Source: Pseudomonas sp. B21-056
Lineage (GTDB): Bacteria > Pseudomonadota > Gammaproteobacteria > Pseudomonadales > Pseudomonadaceae
Length of the DNA: 64,000 bases
Direction: 5' to 3'
Assembly: GCF_026016325.1 (NCBI RefSeq)
Contig: NZ_CP087203.1
Location: 5,766,001-5,830,000, forward strand
In this document: positions 50,269-60,465 of the stretch, in pieces
Numbering within the stretch: the first letter of the stretch is position 1
Layout of the letters: each line of letters opens with the position of its first letter
The notes under the pieces: generated by a model
Database searches by the model: none
The model's input: the letters and a program-made list of their open reading frames with translations, nothing else
What the model was told of the DNA's origin: nothing
Made by a program: the position numbers and the translations under genes

Positions 50269-50709
50269 TCACGAGAACATGCCGGCGATAATCCTGGCGT
50301 CGAGCAAGGCGTGGTGAGGCAGCTCTTCACCCTCGCTAGTCGGAGAAAGCGTCGTCGCATCGGTAGGAAAATTGCGAACGATTCTGGGCCATCGTCCGTC
50401 CTCATATGCCAGGTCGCAAAAAAGCTCCCAATCGTACTGAGGGGCATCCGTGACGATCTCGACCTCATTTTTGAACAACGTCAGAAACTTGAGCAGAGAC
50501 AACCTGGCTTCAGCTGTGGGTAGCGAGTAGCTCCCTCCCCACAGCTGCGGAAGGACGACTTGTACGACGAAATCGCTACAGTCTTCTTCTCGCCATGAGT
50601 CGAGCAATTCCACGTAGAATTCGCGCCCATCCTCAGCCACCAATGCGAGTGATATCAGCTTCGCTTCTGCTGATAGCCGGGTAAACTCGCAATCAAGAAA
50701 GAGCCTCAT
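50269..50709 (-). CDS. Small 3'-5' exoribonuclease-like protein (DEDDh fold)
   Basis: The ATG at 50709 gives 146 residues that start at the fold: MRLFLDCEFT (Exo I with D and E), an ITD-type aspartate in EVEIVTDAPQYDWELF, and HHALLDARIIAG (Exo III). It resembles the Rv2179c-type exonuclease family. It is divergent from 50724-51089, with only 14 bases between the chosen starts. Confidence 0.7.
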   Translation of the reverse strand: MRLFLDCEFTRLSAEAKLISLALVAEDGREFYVELLDSWREEDCSDFVVQVVLPQLWGGSYSLPTAEARLSLLKFLTLFKNEVEIVTDAPQYDWELFCDLAYEDGRWPRIVRNFPTDATTLSPTSEGEELPHHALLDARIIAGMFS

Positions 50710-50723
50710 GTTAGAACTCCGCA

Positions 50724-51089
50724 ATGGCTAGGGCTCGCCTGGATATGGCGCAGGAAGGTCAGCTATGGGAAATGGCCCTCGAGCATCTTGGCTCAGACGG
50801 ACTCCTCCAAGCGGTCATCGAAATGTGGAGCCGCGCCGCGCCTCCGCCCAGACCGTTGGTAGAGCACCTGTCCATCAATCAGGTGAGTCAGGACGTCTTG
50901 AGCATACTGAAAATTGCCCAGCAGCGGGTAGGTGCCATCGTGCCAGGTCGAACGCATGATGCAGGCACAGTCACGCTATACGCTCGTCACGCTAGCAACT
51001 TAGTTGATGGGCTCATTACACTGCTGCCAAAGGCACAGCTTTCGCGAGCCTTGCGAGGCTCTTGTATTGAAATCGAATTGGGGATTTGA
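50724..51089 (+). CDS. Unknown island protein
   Basis: This 121-residue protein may start at 50724 or, more plausibly given the divergent neighbour, at the ATG at 50745 (114 residues). It has helical N-terminal and alpha/beta C-terminal halves (IVPGRTHDAGTVTLYARH). No family is recognised. Confidence 0.5.
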   Translation: MARARLDMAQEGQLWEMALEHLGSDGLLQAVIEMWSRAAPPPRPLVEHLSINQVSQDVLSILKIAQQRVGAIVPGRTHDAGTVTLYARHASNLVDGLITLLPKAQLSRALRGSCIEIELGI

Positions 51090-51172
51090 CGTCCCCGCAG
51101 GCTCCACGAACACAGGTCAGCAACAATCCTATTAGAGCTTTCCCAGCGAAATGCGTCCCTTTGAGATGTTCT

Positions 51173-51508
51173 ATGAACTCTGATTTAACTGAAGAAGAAA
51201 TGCGTCGTGCCCTTTTCGGCACACCTCAGCCAGAGGAGCAAGTTTCTACCCCGCTAGTGCCGGAGCCTGTGGAAGAAGTTGTGCTCACCAAACCGGTGGT
51301 CGCTCCAGCAGCGAAGAAGAAAGTGGCAAAAGCACTTACGCCTAGGCTGCGGGTCACGCTTCGGGTTGGTAACGAGTTTGAAGGGAAAATGGTCGAGTTG
51401 ATTCACGAGGCTGATACGTTGAGCTCGTTGCTTGCTGAGCAAGAGGCTGTGAAGGCGGCTAGGAAGAAATACAAGTATGTTGAGGTGGTATCGGTTAAAT
51501 CGATGTAG
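51173..51508 (+). CDS. Unknown island protein with Pro/Ala-rich linker
   Basis: The ATG at 51173 (MNSDLTEEEMRRALFGTP) gives 111 residues. A short acidic N-terminus, a V/P/A linker with KKKVAKA and a small C-terminal alpha/beta domain (LRVTLRVGNEFEGKMVELI) are seen. A short hairpin follows the stop at 51510-51532. It is the last gene before the fluoride block. Confidence 0.55.
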   Translation: MNSDLTEEEMRRALFGTPQPEEQVSTPLVPEPVEEVVLTKPVVAPAAKKKVAKALTPRLRVTLRVGNEFEGKMVELIHEADTLSSLLAEQEAVKAARKKYKYVEVVSVKSM

Positions 51509-51651
51509 ACGCGCCAACTGACCTAGTTGCGCAAAGGGTCGGCCCGTACCTTGATAATTGATCAAGCATCTTGCCTCGCCAAAGGCGCCTTAAGATCGCC
51601 CGCATGTATGGCTCTTGATGCTATTGACGCAGATGCTATAGGATCAGATCA

Positions 51652-51724
51652 GGAGATGGCATTCCTCCTTTAACCGCCTTCGTGCTGATGATGCCTACGT
51701 GAACCCTGGACAGGGTGCGTAGGT
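51652..51724 (+). promoter_or_regulatory. Fluoride riboswitch 1 (crcB motif)
   Basis: GGAGATGGCATTCCTCC, then TTAACCGCC and GCTGATGATGCCTAC, is the conserved core of the fluoride-sensing crcB RNA motif, with the pseudoknot-forming stretches in place. CCTACG (51693-51698) then pairs with CGTAGG (51718-51723) around a nested ACCCTG/CAGGGT hairpin. It lies upstream of crcB and should switch it on when fluoride binds. Confidence 0.93.
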
Positions 51725-51734
51725 GTATCCGCTT

Positions 51735-51756
51735 CCTGTCCCCAATCTAGGACAGG
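51735..51756 (+). terminator. Hairpin between riboswitch 1 and crcB
   Basis: CCTGTCC (51735-51741) pairs perfectly with GGACAGG (51750-51756). It follows the aptamer and may be the expression-platform terminator, though the T run after it is weak. Confidence 0.5.
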
Positions 51757-51842
51757 ATTATGATCCTACTACCCCAGTCGTCACTCCCGCGTTGTGCTTA
51801 CCTGGTATCTACTTGGCCTAGGTCTGACGAGGTGAGCCCGCC

Positions 51843-52226
51843 ATGCTGAAATCACTTGTAGTTATCGCCGTTGGCGCGTCACTTGGTGCCTGGTTGCGCT
51901 GGCTCTTGGGCATGAAGCTAAACGCTCTGTTTCCGACGATTCCCCCAGGCACAGTGGTTGCAAACATGGTTGGGGGCTACATCATTGGCCTAGCCATCGC
52001 GTTTTTGGCCGCATCTCCCACCCTGAGTCCTGAGTGGCGTCTGCTGATCATCACGGGTTTCTGTGGCGGGCTTACAACCTTTTCCACGTTTTCGGCAGAA
52101 ACAGTTGCCCTGATCCAGGAAGACAGGCTGCTGTGGGCGCTCGGTTCGGTTTCATTGCACGTCGTGGGCTCGCTGGCGATGACGGCTGCCGGGCTTCTGT
52201 CCTATCAAATGATCGGTACGCGTTGA
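51843..52226 (+). CDS. crcB: Fluoride channel CrcB (Fluc)
   Basis: This 127-residue four-helix membrane protein has the Fluc signature [16 protein letters not shown] and the [13 protein letters not shown] stretch with the phenylalanine and Thr/Ser residues lining the pore. As an antiparallel dimer it lets fluoride leave the cell passively. It follows riboswitch 1 by about 120 bases and is four bases from the next gene. Confidence 0.96.
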   Translation: MLKSLVVIAVGASLGAWLRWLLGMKLNALFPTIPPGTVVANMVGGYIIGLAIAFLAASPTLSPEWRLLIITGFCGGLTTFSTFSAETVALIQEDRLLWALGSVSLHVVGSLAMTAAGLLSYQMIGTR

Positions 52227-52230
52227 GGAG

Positions 52231-52560
52231 ATGAAAATGAAAGGTTTTCTGGTGATTTTCTTTACCCAACAGAACCGTCGTTATCAGGGAAAGATGCTCG
52301 GCGACTGGATCGTAGATTTGGCGAAAGAAATGGGACTACGTGGTGCGACCCTATCTACGGGTATCGAGGGTTTTGGGCATACCGGTCGGCTACACTCCTC
52401 CCATTTTTTTGAACTGGCGGATCAGCCTACCGAGATTCGCATGGCTATCACCGAGGACGAATCTGAACGGTTGTTCGTACGATTGGAGCTTGAGGAAATC
52501 TCGGTGTTTTACATAAAGACTCCAATTGAAATGGGCTTCGTCGGCAAAAAAACCACCTAG
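52231..52560 (+). CDS. DUF190 (PII-like) protein 1
   Basis: This 109-residue protein of the COG1993/DUF190 family has the LGDWIVDLAKEMGLRGATLS helix and the GIEGFGHTGRLHSSHFF loop, a ferredoxin-like PII-type fold that assembles as a trimer in solved relatives. Such genes commonly sit next to crcB, but their ligand and role are unknown. It has the GAGGAG ribosome site and is co-transcribed with crcB under riboswitch 1. Confidence 0.85.
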   Translation: MKMKGFLVIFFTQQNRRYQGKMLGDWIVDLAKEMGLRGATLSTGIEGFGHTGRLHSSHFFELADQPTEIRMAITEDESERLFVRLELEEISVFYIKTPIEMGFVGKKTT

Positions 52561-52665
52561 TCCGGCATCCTTTTACCAAGCAAGGCTTCAGGAGATCTTC
52601 CTGTGCTTACTGCCTCCGTAACATGATTTTACATTTTGAGCGGAGCTAGCTAAGATCGACGGATT

Positions 52666-52750
52666 GGAGATGGCATTCCTCCATTAACCAACCGTTGCGC
52701 CCGTAGCAGCTGATGATGCCTACAGAAACCTGATCAATCAGGTCTGTAGG
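52666..52750 (+). promoter_or_regulatory. Fluoride riboswitch 2 (crcB motif)
   Basis: GGAGATGGCATTCCTCC, ATTAACCAACCG and AGCTGATGATGCCTAC form a second fluoride aptamer, almost identical in its core to riboswitch 1 but with a different inner loop. CCTACAGA pairs with TCTGTAGG via an ACCTGAT/ATCAGGT inner hairpin, ending at 52750. It precedes the CLC gene by about 60 bases. Confidence 0.93.
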
Positions 52751-52808
52751 CGTTCGCGCTCAGATTCCCTTTTTGGTCAGGCCCACTTACTTTTTTGTGG
52801 CTGGCCAA

Positions 52809-54155
52809 ATGTCTAAATTTCGACGACCTGAACAACTCGACTTACTGCCCTATATAGCGAAATGGCTTGCGCTTGCTGGTCTTGTAGCTCTTTTGGCAGG
52901 CTCTGCTTCTGCGTTATTCCTCCTTTCTTTGGATCATGCCACCCAGTGGCGAGAAACCCATCCCTGGGTAATCTGGCTCCTGCCAGTGGCCGGCTTTGCT
53001 GTGGGACTTGCATATCACTTGATAGGCAAACCCGTTGATGCCGGAAACAACCTGATCATCGATGAGATCCATGATCCTAAGAAGATCGTGCCTTTGCGCA
53101 TGGTGCCGATGGTGCTGATCGGAACCGTGGTTTCCCACCTTTTTGGTGCATCTGTGGGACGTGAGGGGACGGCGGTGCAAATGGGCGGTGCCCTTGCCGA
53201 TCAACTGACGCATGTCTTCCGTCTGCGCCGCGAAGACCGTCGGGTGATTCTCATGGCCGGCATTAGCGCTGGCTTTGCGTCCGTCTTCGGCACACCCCTC
53301 GCTGGAGCTTTGTTCGGACTTGAAGTGTTGGCCATTGGACGTATGCGTTACGACGCGCTTTTTCCATGCGTAGTTGCGGCAATCGTTGCTGACCAGGTGG
53401 GGCAAGCCTGGGGGGTGGTTCACACGCATTACGTCATTGGCGAAGTGGTTCCAGTACAGCTCTGGAGCGTCATGGCTGTCGTAGCCGCTGGGATTGTCTT
53501 TGGCCTTACCGGTCTGCTATTCGCGACAGCGACCCACAAGCTCGGTGCTTTGGTTAAGCGGCTTATCACCTATTCACCATTAAGACCCTTCGCCGGCGGC
53601 CTGCTGATCGCAGTCGCCGTGTGGGCGCTCGGTAGTAACCATTACATCGACGTCGATAAGTACATCGGACTGGGTATTCCGAGCATCGTCCAATCCTTTC
53701 AAATGCCAATGGCCCCTTGGGATTGGCTTGGAAAGATGGTGTTCACCGTTGTCTCCTTGGGCACTGGATTCAAAGGCGGTGAAGTGACACCGCTGTTTTA
53801 CATCGGTGCCACCTTGGGGAATTCGCTGGCTCCCCTCTTGCACCTTCCCTTCGGCATGCTGGCTGGTATCGGCTTTGTCGCCGTCTTTGCCGGTGCAGCT
53901 AATACGCCACTGGCAACCATCGTCATGGCCATGGAGCTCTTCGGGCCCGAAATTGCTCCGCTTGCAGCCATTGCCTGTATCGCCAGTTACCTCGTATCCG
54001 GACACACCGGGATCTATCACGCCCAGCGCGTCGGCCACAGCAAGCATCACCGTCCTCTTCCGGAGGAAATCCGGCTCTCTGATATCAAGCAATTTCATGC
54101 TGAAAGTGAATCCGCCAGCGAGCGGAAAGTGACTCTTGTGGGGGAAGAGAAATGA
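52809..54155 (+). CDS. CLC-F type fluoride/proton antiporter (EriC-F)
   Basis: The ATG at 52809 gives 448 residues; a TTG at 52773 would extend it by 12. About ten or more membrane helices. The fluoride-specific clade features are seen: GNNLIIDEIHD where chloride CLCs have GSGIP, and VGREGTAVQMGG with the gating glutamate and threonine rather than proline. It pumps fluoride out using the proton gradient. It is controlled by riboswitch 2 and coupled to the next gene by a four-base overlap. Confidence 0.92.
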   Translation: MSKFRRPEQLDLLPYIAKWLALAGLVALLAGSASALFLLSLDHATQWRETHPWVIWLLPVAGFAVGLAYHLIGKPVDAGNNLIIDEIHDPKKIVPLRMVPMVLIGTVVSHLFGASVGREGTAVQMGGALADQLTHVFRLRREDRRVILMAGISAGFASVFGTPLAGALFGLEVLAIGRMRYDALFPCVVAAIVADQVGQAWGVVHTHYVIGEVVPVQLWSVMAVVAAGIVFGLTGLLFATATHKLGALVKRLITYSPLRPFAGGLLIAVAVWALGSNHYIDVDKYIGLGIPSIVQSFQMPMAPWDWLGKMVFTVVSLGTGFKGGEVTPLFYIGATLGNSLAPLLHLPFGMLAGIGFVAVFAGAANTPLATIVMAMELFGPEIAPLAAIACIASYLVSGHTGIYHAQRVGHSKHHRPLPEEIRLSDIKQFHAESESASERKVTLVGEEK

Positions 54156-54517
54156 CCGAACATCACCAAGATCGCCTGACAGCTTTGCAACTCTATTTTC
54201 CTGGCGCTAGCCGGGCTCGGGTTACCAGCTTCTGGCACCACCTAAGCGCACCTGCACTAGCCCAGCACCTCCTTAAAGTTGCTCAAAAAGCAAAAATTGA
54301 GCAGGTCATGCTCAAGACGATTTCTGCAGGTTATTTGCCAGGCCATCGCATCTCCCATCATCACCCGGAGCTTGGCGATATGCGTCATCCCCAGTGTCTG
54401 GAATTACTGGATACAGAGGGCAAGCTGCGCACCTTCCTGCGCGACCACGCTGACGAGTTGCGCAAGGTGCGAGCAGTTCTCCTCTTATGCGAGTTACCGC
54501 TCGGTGACGCCCTGTAA
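54152..54517 (+). CDS. Possible divergent DUF190-like protein
   Basis: This 121-residue protein overlaps the CLC gene (ATGA). Its pattern of an opening strand (LTALQLYFPG), a helix (LAQHLLKVAQKAKIEQVML), a GYLPGHRISH loop and LELLDTEGKLRTFLRD parallels the DUF190 proteins on either side, but core glycines are changed. It may be a degenerate family member or heteromeric partner. Family membership is my inference from the pattern. Confidence 0.55.
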   Translation: MTEHHQDRLTALQLYFPGASRARVTSFWHHLSAPALAQHLLKVAQKAKIEQVMLKTISAGYLPGHRISHHHPELGDMRHPQCLELLDTEGKLRTFLRDHADELRKVRAVLLLCELPLGDAL

Positions 54518-54551
54518 TTCAGTCGCTCTCGCCACATTAGAGGATGTTGCC

Positions 54552-54875
54552 ATGAATGGCTTTCAACTGACGTTTTTCACTGAGCAGAGTACCAACTACC
54601 AGCACCTTACACTGGGAGAGTGGTTGGTCGAGTTCGCCAAGCGAGAGGGAGTGCTGGGTGCGACGTTAGTGAGCGGTACGGAGGGGCTGGATCATTTGGG
54701 ACATTTGCATACCGCGCATTTCCTCAGCGGTGCTGATCATCCGGTCACAGTGACGATATCCACTGATGAAATTGGGTGCGACAGGTTGCTGGAGGCATTG
54801 GCCAAGGAGTCGTTTTCACTGAGCTATATCAAATTGCCCATCGAATACGGTCGAGTGGGCAAGGCGAAAAACTAA
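54552..54875 (+). CDS. DUF190 (PII-like) protein 2
   Basis: The ATG at 54552 gives 107 residues: FQLTFFTEQSTNYQHLTLGE, then WLVEFAKREGVLGATLVSGT and EGLDHLGHLHTAHFL, a clear DUF190 protein. It is related to but well diverged from the one after crcB. It follows the CLC and the DUF190-like gene in one transcription unit. The longer open frame upstream is not coding. Confidence 0.85.
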   Translation: MNGFQLTFFTEQSTNYQHLTLGEWLVEFAKREGVLGATLVSGTEGLDHLGHLHTAHFLSGADHPVTVTISTDEIGCDRLLEALAKESFSLSYIKLPIEYGRVGKAKN

Positions 54876-54917
54876 AAAACGCACCTTGTTGGACAACCAA
54901 TAAAAAGGATAAACGCC

Positions 54918-55184
54918 ATGTACCGAGTTTATAACCTACGTCCACAGCCAGCCCCTGCTAACTGGGCTCGTGACAACAAGCCGCTTCTCGTAGGACTGGT
55001 TTTTTGGTCGCTTTTCCTGGCGGGCATTGCAGGCAGCCAAAAAGTATCGAGCGATGGTTGGTACATCGTCATCTCGCTCGAAGGTGCCTTAGTAACGATG
55101 CGCATGCCCAGTGAGAAGTCCTGCAAGGCCGACGTGACCCACACCTGCCTGCCGGGCTACGAGCTGAGAGCACAGCAAAATTGA
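54918..55184 (+). CDS. Small single-pass membrane protein of the fluoride block
   Basis: This 88-residue protein has a positively charged N-terminus, one membrane helix (PLLVGLVFWSLFLAGIAG, about residues 22-40) and a short extracytoplasmic tail with two cysteines (KSCKADVTHTC). AAAAGGAT precedes the ATG. No family is recognised; location suggests a helper for fluoride export. Confidence 0.65.
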   Translation: MYRVYNLRPQPAPANWARDNKPLLVGLVFWSLFLAGIAGSQKVSSDGWYIVISLEGALVTMRMPSEKSCKADVTHTCLPGYELRAQQN

Positions 55185-55287
55185 GCGTCATGAGCGCGAT
55201 GTCCATGTGTAACCCAAAGATGAGACTGCGAAATGGGGCTCAGCGACGCCGGCTCATTAAAACCACTTTAGAAAATTGGGAGACCAC

Positions 55288-55629
55288 ATGAGCGCAGTGA
55301 TGCTGAGCATCGTATTCGGGCTTGTGATGGGCAGGTTTCTTACAGGATCCGTGTATGAATTCGCCGTGCTTTTCATCGTAAGCATTGGAGTGTCGTTGCT
55401 GACTTTTCATCTGCTAGATCAAAGGCGGGCTAGGCTGCAAGCCCAGACTGCGTACTGCTGCTCTGTGATGGTTGCGTCAAACCAAATGCTGGAGCTTTTC
55501 AAGATGGCCAAGGGAGGGCAGTTCATGCCCTTGGTGGGAGAGATTCCTGAGCTAATTATTGGAGGCTTCTTGGTTCCCGCAATTGCGGTGTCGGCAGTGC
55601 AGCTGTTCAGGATACTCATGGAGAGCTGA
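55288..55629 (+). CDS. Small multi-pass membrane protein of the fluoride block
   Basis: The ATG at 55288, preceded by GGGAG, gives 113 residues with two N-terminal membrane helices (VMLSIVFGLVMGRF, VLFIVSIGVSLLTF), a cytoplasmic loop and a C-terminal helix (IIGGFLVPAIAVSAVQLF). Its family is not recognised. Confidence 0.65.
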   Translation: MSAVMLSIVFGLVMGRFLTGSVYEFAVLFIVSIGVSLLTFHLLDQRRARLQAQTAYCCSVMVASNQMLELFKMAKGGQFMPLVGEIPELIIGGFLVPAIAVSAVQLFRILMES

Positions 55630-55672
55630 CATCCGACATAGAGGCCTCTCAACGGATTCACATGGTTAATGA

Positions 55673-56986
<1,314 letters not shown>

Positions 56987-57102
56987 CATCCTATAGCCGG
57001 TAAACCTGTTGGACTGGTTACCGTAACAAAACCGAACCACGTGTAGCTGTTGGCAAAAACGTCAGCGGCATTGGCCTTTCCTAGACGCTTGGAGATATGA
57101 GC

Positions 57103-57633
57103 ATGAGCTACGCAGACATCCCTGCTGGTAACGCCATCCCCGATGACTTCTTCACCGTTATCGAGATTCCTGCAAACCACTCGCCGATCAAGTACGAGGT
57201 GGACAAGCCGAGTGGACAAATTTTCGTAGACCGCTTCCTCAGCACGCCCATGTTCTATCCGGCCAACTACGGGTTCATTCCAAATACGTTGAGCGATGAC
57301 GGAGACCCGTTGGACGTCTTGGTGATTTGCCCTTACCCGGTATCGCCTGGCGTTGTCATTCGTAGTCGCCCGGTTGGTGTGATGTACATGACGGACGAAG
57401 CTGGAGCGGATGCCAAGGTGATCGCGGTGCCTCATGAAAAACTCAGCTCTATGTACAGCAACGTAAAGGAATGCTCTGACCTCCCTGCGTTACTCCTCGC
57501 ACAGATCCAGCACTTCTTCGAAAACTACAAGGCATTAGAGCCGGGTAAGTGGGTGAAGATGGGCCGCTGGGGGAGCGCGGATGAAGCGCGGGAAGAGATT
57601 CGCAAGTCGGTAGCGGCGTACATTCCGAAATAA
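57103..57633 (+). CDS. ppa: Family I inorganic pyrophosphatase, probably a fluoride-tolerance copy
   Basis: The ATG at 57103 has GGAG at the better spacing (176 residues); 57097 is in frame too. [35 protein letters not shown] and the metal-binding DGDPLDVLV motif are intact. It hydrolyses pyrophosphate and is the classic fluoride-inhibited enzyme, because fluoride replaces the nucleophilic water. Its pairing with an extra enolase behind fluoride riboswitches suggests replacement of poisoned targets. Confidence 0.94.
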   Translation: MSYADIPAGNAIPDDFFTVIEIPANHSPIKYEVDKPSGQIFVDRFLSTPMFYPANYGFIPNTLSDDGDPLDVLVICPYPVSPGVVIRSRPVGVMYMTDEAGADAKVIAVPHEKLSSMYSNVKECSDLPALLLAQIQHFFENYKALEPGKWVKMGRWGSADEAREEIRKSVAAYIPK

Positions 57634-57741
57634 GTCATCCGCAAGATTGACTGCGTCAGCCAGGAGTAGGTGCTGAGGGGAAAGTGATCTGTGATTGGCC
57701 TCTCAGTCGCTTGCAACATCAATGTTCAGGGAAATACACGC

Positions 57742-58167
57742 ATGGAAAAATGGGTGGCTTATGCCTTCATCTCAATGTTTTTTGCCGGGTTTACTTCTGT
57801 GATCGCCAAGATGGGACTCGCAGGCATTTCAGCTGAGCTTGGTCTAACAGTTCGCACCCTGTTCGTGTGTGCCTTTGTACTCGTATTCGCGACCTGGGCT
57901 GTTCCGACACAGGAAGTGGCCAACATCACAAGCCGAAATCTGTATTGGCTGGGACTGTCTGGCGTTACCACTGCCTTGTCATGGATCTTCTACTACAAGG
58001 CACTGAAAGTAGGGGATGTCGCCACGGTTGCACTGATCGATAAAGGTAGCGTGGTCGTTGCCATGCTGCTCGCCGGTCTTGTGCTTAGAGAGGTCATTAC
58101 GTTGCGCATGATTGCAGGCGCGGGCCTGATCGTGGCGGGGCTGCTGGTCATAGCCAAGAAGCCCTGA
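57742..58167 (+). CDS. Half-size EamA/DMT transporter
   Basis: The ATG at 57742 gives 141 residues with five hydrophobic helices and the single EamA repeat (LYWLGLSGVTTALSWIFYYK, ALIDKGSVVVAMLL, EVITLRMIAGAGLIVAGL). One repeat must dimerise to make a transporter. EamA genes often accompany fluoride-riboswitch regulons, but the substrate here is unknown. Confidence 0.75.
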   Translation: MEKWVAYAFISMFFAGFTSVIAKMGLAGISAELGLTVRTLFVCAFVLVFATWAVPTQEVANITSRNLYWLGLSGVTTALSWIFYYKALKVGDVATVALIDKGSVVVAMLLAGLVLREVITLRMIAGAGLIVAGLLVIAKKP

Positions 58168-58280
58168 CATGGATGAAAAGTGAATGCTCAGCGATGTCGC
58201 TAAAACATTGGCGGTCTTAATCAGCACCGATCCAAATGGAGATTGCGACGATTTCAAGAATGCCCACGACTTCATATTTC

Positions 58281-58290
58281 GAACATGTTC
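58281..58290. promoter_or_regulatory. Palindrome in the promoter region of the acetyltransferase gene
   Basis: GAACATGTTC is a perfect 10-base palindrome, with a second TGTTCAA 30 bases downstream, both in the gap before the acetyltransferase gene. A repressor site is possible. Confidence 0.35.
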
Positions 58291-58342
58291 AAAGCTAAAC
58301 TAAAAAGGGTAATGTTCAACTTTCGAATCAGGGACGACATAC

Positions 58343-58894
58343 ATGGCTTTGAAAATCCGTACGGCAGTGGTGGCAGATGCTGTTGCCATCCAGCGCATTT
58401 ACGCCCCCATCGTTTCTAAAACAGCGATCTCGTTCGAAGAGACTCCGCCAAGCGCTGAGGAAATCGCTCAGCGAATAGAGACAACGCTTCAGATATATCC
58501 CTACCTGGTGGCCGAAGAAGGTGGGGAGATCAAGGGCTACGCCTATGCCAGCCAGCATCGCGCACGTCCGGCCTACCGCTGGGCGGTGGACGTGACGGTT
58601 TACATAGCTGAATCGGCTCGCCGACAGGGCGTTGGCCGTGAGCTCTATGAGACTTTGCTTCCGATCCTTGAAAAACAATGCTTTCGCGCAGCTTACGCCG
58701 GAATTGCTCAGCCCAATGAAGGCAGTGTGGGTCTGCACGAGTCGCTGGGATTCGTCCATATCGGCACATATCCGGAGGTAGGCTTCAAACTTGGGAGATG
58801 GCACGACGTCGGCTACTGGCGGCTCGGGCTGTGCCAGACAACACCTCCACAGGAGCCAATTCTCTTCCCTGAGCTTGAAGTCACATCACAGTAG
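58343..58894 (+). CDS. arsN1: ArsN1/phosphinothricin-type N-acetyltransferase
   Basis: This is a 183-residue GNAT protein of the PAT/Bar family: IRTAVVADAVAIQRIYAPIV at the start, the family tryptophan and tyrosine motif YRWAVDVTVYI, the acetyl-CoA loop RRQGVGRELYE (near residue 95) and GFVHIGTYPEVGFKLGRW. In ars clusters this family (ArsN1) acetylates the arsenic antibiotic arsinothricin; related PAT enzymes act on phosphinothricin. It stands next to, but divergent from the end of, the ars operon, which supports the ArsN1 reading. Confidence 0.72.
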   Translation: MALKIRTAVVADAVAIQRIYAPIVSKTAISFEETPPSAEEIAQRIETTLQIYPYLVAEEGGEIKGYAYASQHRARPAYRWAVDVTVYIAESARRQGVGRELYETLLPILEKQCFRAAYAGIAQPNEGSVGLHESLGFVHIGTYPEVGFKLGRWHDVGYWRLGLCQTTPPQEPILFPELEVTSQ

Positions 58895-58920
58895 GCGCAC
58901 TCGATTTGCGTCGCGAGCGA

Positions 58921-59994
58921 TCAGGCTTCGCTTGTAAGATAGCTTTGGACTTGGTTGACTACATCTCGAGCGGTACGGGTTACTCCGATCAATGTGGCGG
59001 AAGCAAGCCCCGTCCAATCGCCGTAGCCCACCAGCCACAGATTAGGTGAAGCAACACTCCGGTTTTCATTCACGGCGACTTTACCGTCATCGTCAACGAT
59101 ACCCAGGTTGCCCAGGTGGTTGAGCGCTGGAGAAAATCCAGTGCACCAGATGACAGCATCAATTTTCGTCTCGGCTCCCGATGGCCACACAACACCTGTT
59201 GAGGTGAAATGCGTGAATGGCCGTACCGCGTTCAACACGCCGCGTTCGCGAGCTTCCTTTACCGGTGGCACCATCACAATGTCTCCCAGCCCTCCAACGG
59301 GCTGTTGAGGCTCCATCCCTTCTTGTTGCGCCTTCAATTTAGCAGTTGCCCGCTCGAACAGGACGCGGCCATCGACCTCATCTGGAAGATACTTTGGCGC
59401 TTGCTGAGTCACCCAAGTTGCGTGAGCTACTTTCGAAACTTCGGCGTAAATCTGGGCACCCGAGTTACCACCGCCGACGACCAGCACTGTTTTTCCCTCG
59501 AACTCACTCGGCCCAACGTAATGAGCGGAATGGATCTGCTGCCCCTCGAAAAGCTCCTGTCGTGGATAGGTTGGAATAATCGGACTGCTCCACGTGCCTG
59601 TTGCACTGATGACCGCTTTGGCATCCCAGAAAGTATCCCCGGAAAAAACGCGTAACCCGCCTTCGATGTTCTCGACGTGGGTCACCCGCGTGGAACGGAT
59701 GATGGGGAAGTCATATCGGCGTTCGTACTGAGTTAGATACTCGACAACATCGCCCCGCCCAGGAGTCCCCTCGGGTACTGCTGGCATGGGCCAGCCGGCA
59801 ATTGAGCTCCAAGCAGACGGCGAGAATAGTCTCAGAGAATCCCACCCATGCCGCCAGGCCCCTCCCGGTGCAGACTCGGCGTCGAGTAATACGTAGGAAA
59901 GGCCTGTACGCCTCAAAAAATAGGCTACGGTGAGTGCGGATTGGCCACCGCCAATGACCACTACATCAAATTTCGAGTTTTGATTCACCAGCAT
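58921..59994 (-). CDS. arsO: ArsO flavin-dependent monooxygenase
   Basis: This is a 357-residue FAD/NADPH enzyme with two dinucleotide-binding motifs: [19 protein letters not shown] near residue 11 and [18 protein letters not shown] near 170, and the [10 protein letters not shown] stretch of the ArsO family. ArsO is a recurrent last gene of Pseudomonas ars operons; its exact substrate among arsenicals is not firmly established. It is last in this minus-strand operon. Confidence 0.85.
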   Translation of the reverse strand: MLVNQNSKFDVVVIGGGQSALTVAYFLRRTGLSYVLLDAESAPGGAWRHGWDSLRLFSPSAWSSIAGWPMPAVPEGTPGRGDVVEYLTQYERRYDFPIIRSTRVTHVENIEGGLRVFSGDTFWDAKAVISATGTWSSPIIPTYPRQELFEGQQIHSAHYVGPSEFEGKTVLVVGGGNSGAQIYAEVSKVAHATWVTQQAPKYLPDEVDGRVLFERATAKLKAQQEGMEPQQPVGGLGDIVMVPPVKEARERGVLNAVRPFTHFTSTGVVWPSGAETKIDAVIWCTGFSPALNHLGNLGIVDDDGKVAVNENRSVASPNLWLVGYGDWTGLASATLIGVTRTARDVVNQVQSYLTSEA

Positions 59995-60023
59995 CCCTCC
60001 AGGCCCATCTGCTTTACATCGGT

Positions 60024-60446
60024 TTAAACCCTGCGGCCATTCTCATCAATGACGACTTGTCCGTCTTCTTTGACGAAGCTGCCGCGCTGCTCTTGCGGCA
60101 GAAGGTCGAGGACTGCCTCTAACGGACGACACAAGCGTGTACCCAAGGGCGTCACGACGATGGGGCGATTGATCAGGATGGGATGAGCCATCATGGCACC
60201 GATGAGCTGGTCATCAGTAAGTGACGTATCGCCGAGTCCTAGCTCCTCGTAGGGAGTGCCTTTAATACGAAGCAGGGCCCGCACCTCGATACCCATATCT
60301 TTGATCAGCCTGACAAGCGTGGTGCGGTCAGGTGGGGTCTGTAGGTACTCGATAACCGTCGGCTCTTCTCCGCTGTTGCGGATCAGCTCCAAGGTATTGC
60401 GAGAGGTGCCACATTGCGGGTTGTGATAGATCGTGATCTGACTCAT
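60024..60446 (-). CDS. arsC: Arsenate reductase ArsC, glutaredoxin-dependent
   Basis: The ATG at 60446 gives 140 residues ([20 protein letters not shown]); the open frame extends upstream only as noise. C12 in HNPQCGTSR is the catalytic cysteine and [11 protein letters not shown] lies in the arginine cluster region. It reduces arsenate to arsenite with glutathione and glutaredoxin. It is a different fold from the other two ArsC in the operon. Confidence 0.93.
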   Translation of the reverse strand: MSQITIYHNPQCGTSRNTLELIRNSGEEPTVIEYLQTPPDRTTLVRLIKDMGIEVRALLRIKGTPYEELGLGDTSLTDDQLIGAMMAHPILINRPIVVTPLGTRLCRPLEAVLDLLPQEQRGSFVKEDGQVVIDENGRRV

Positions 60447-60465
60447 ACCGTTTCCTCGCGGTGAG

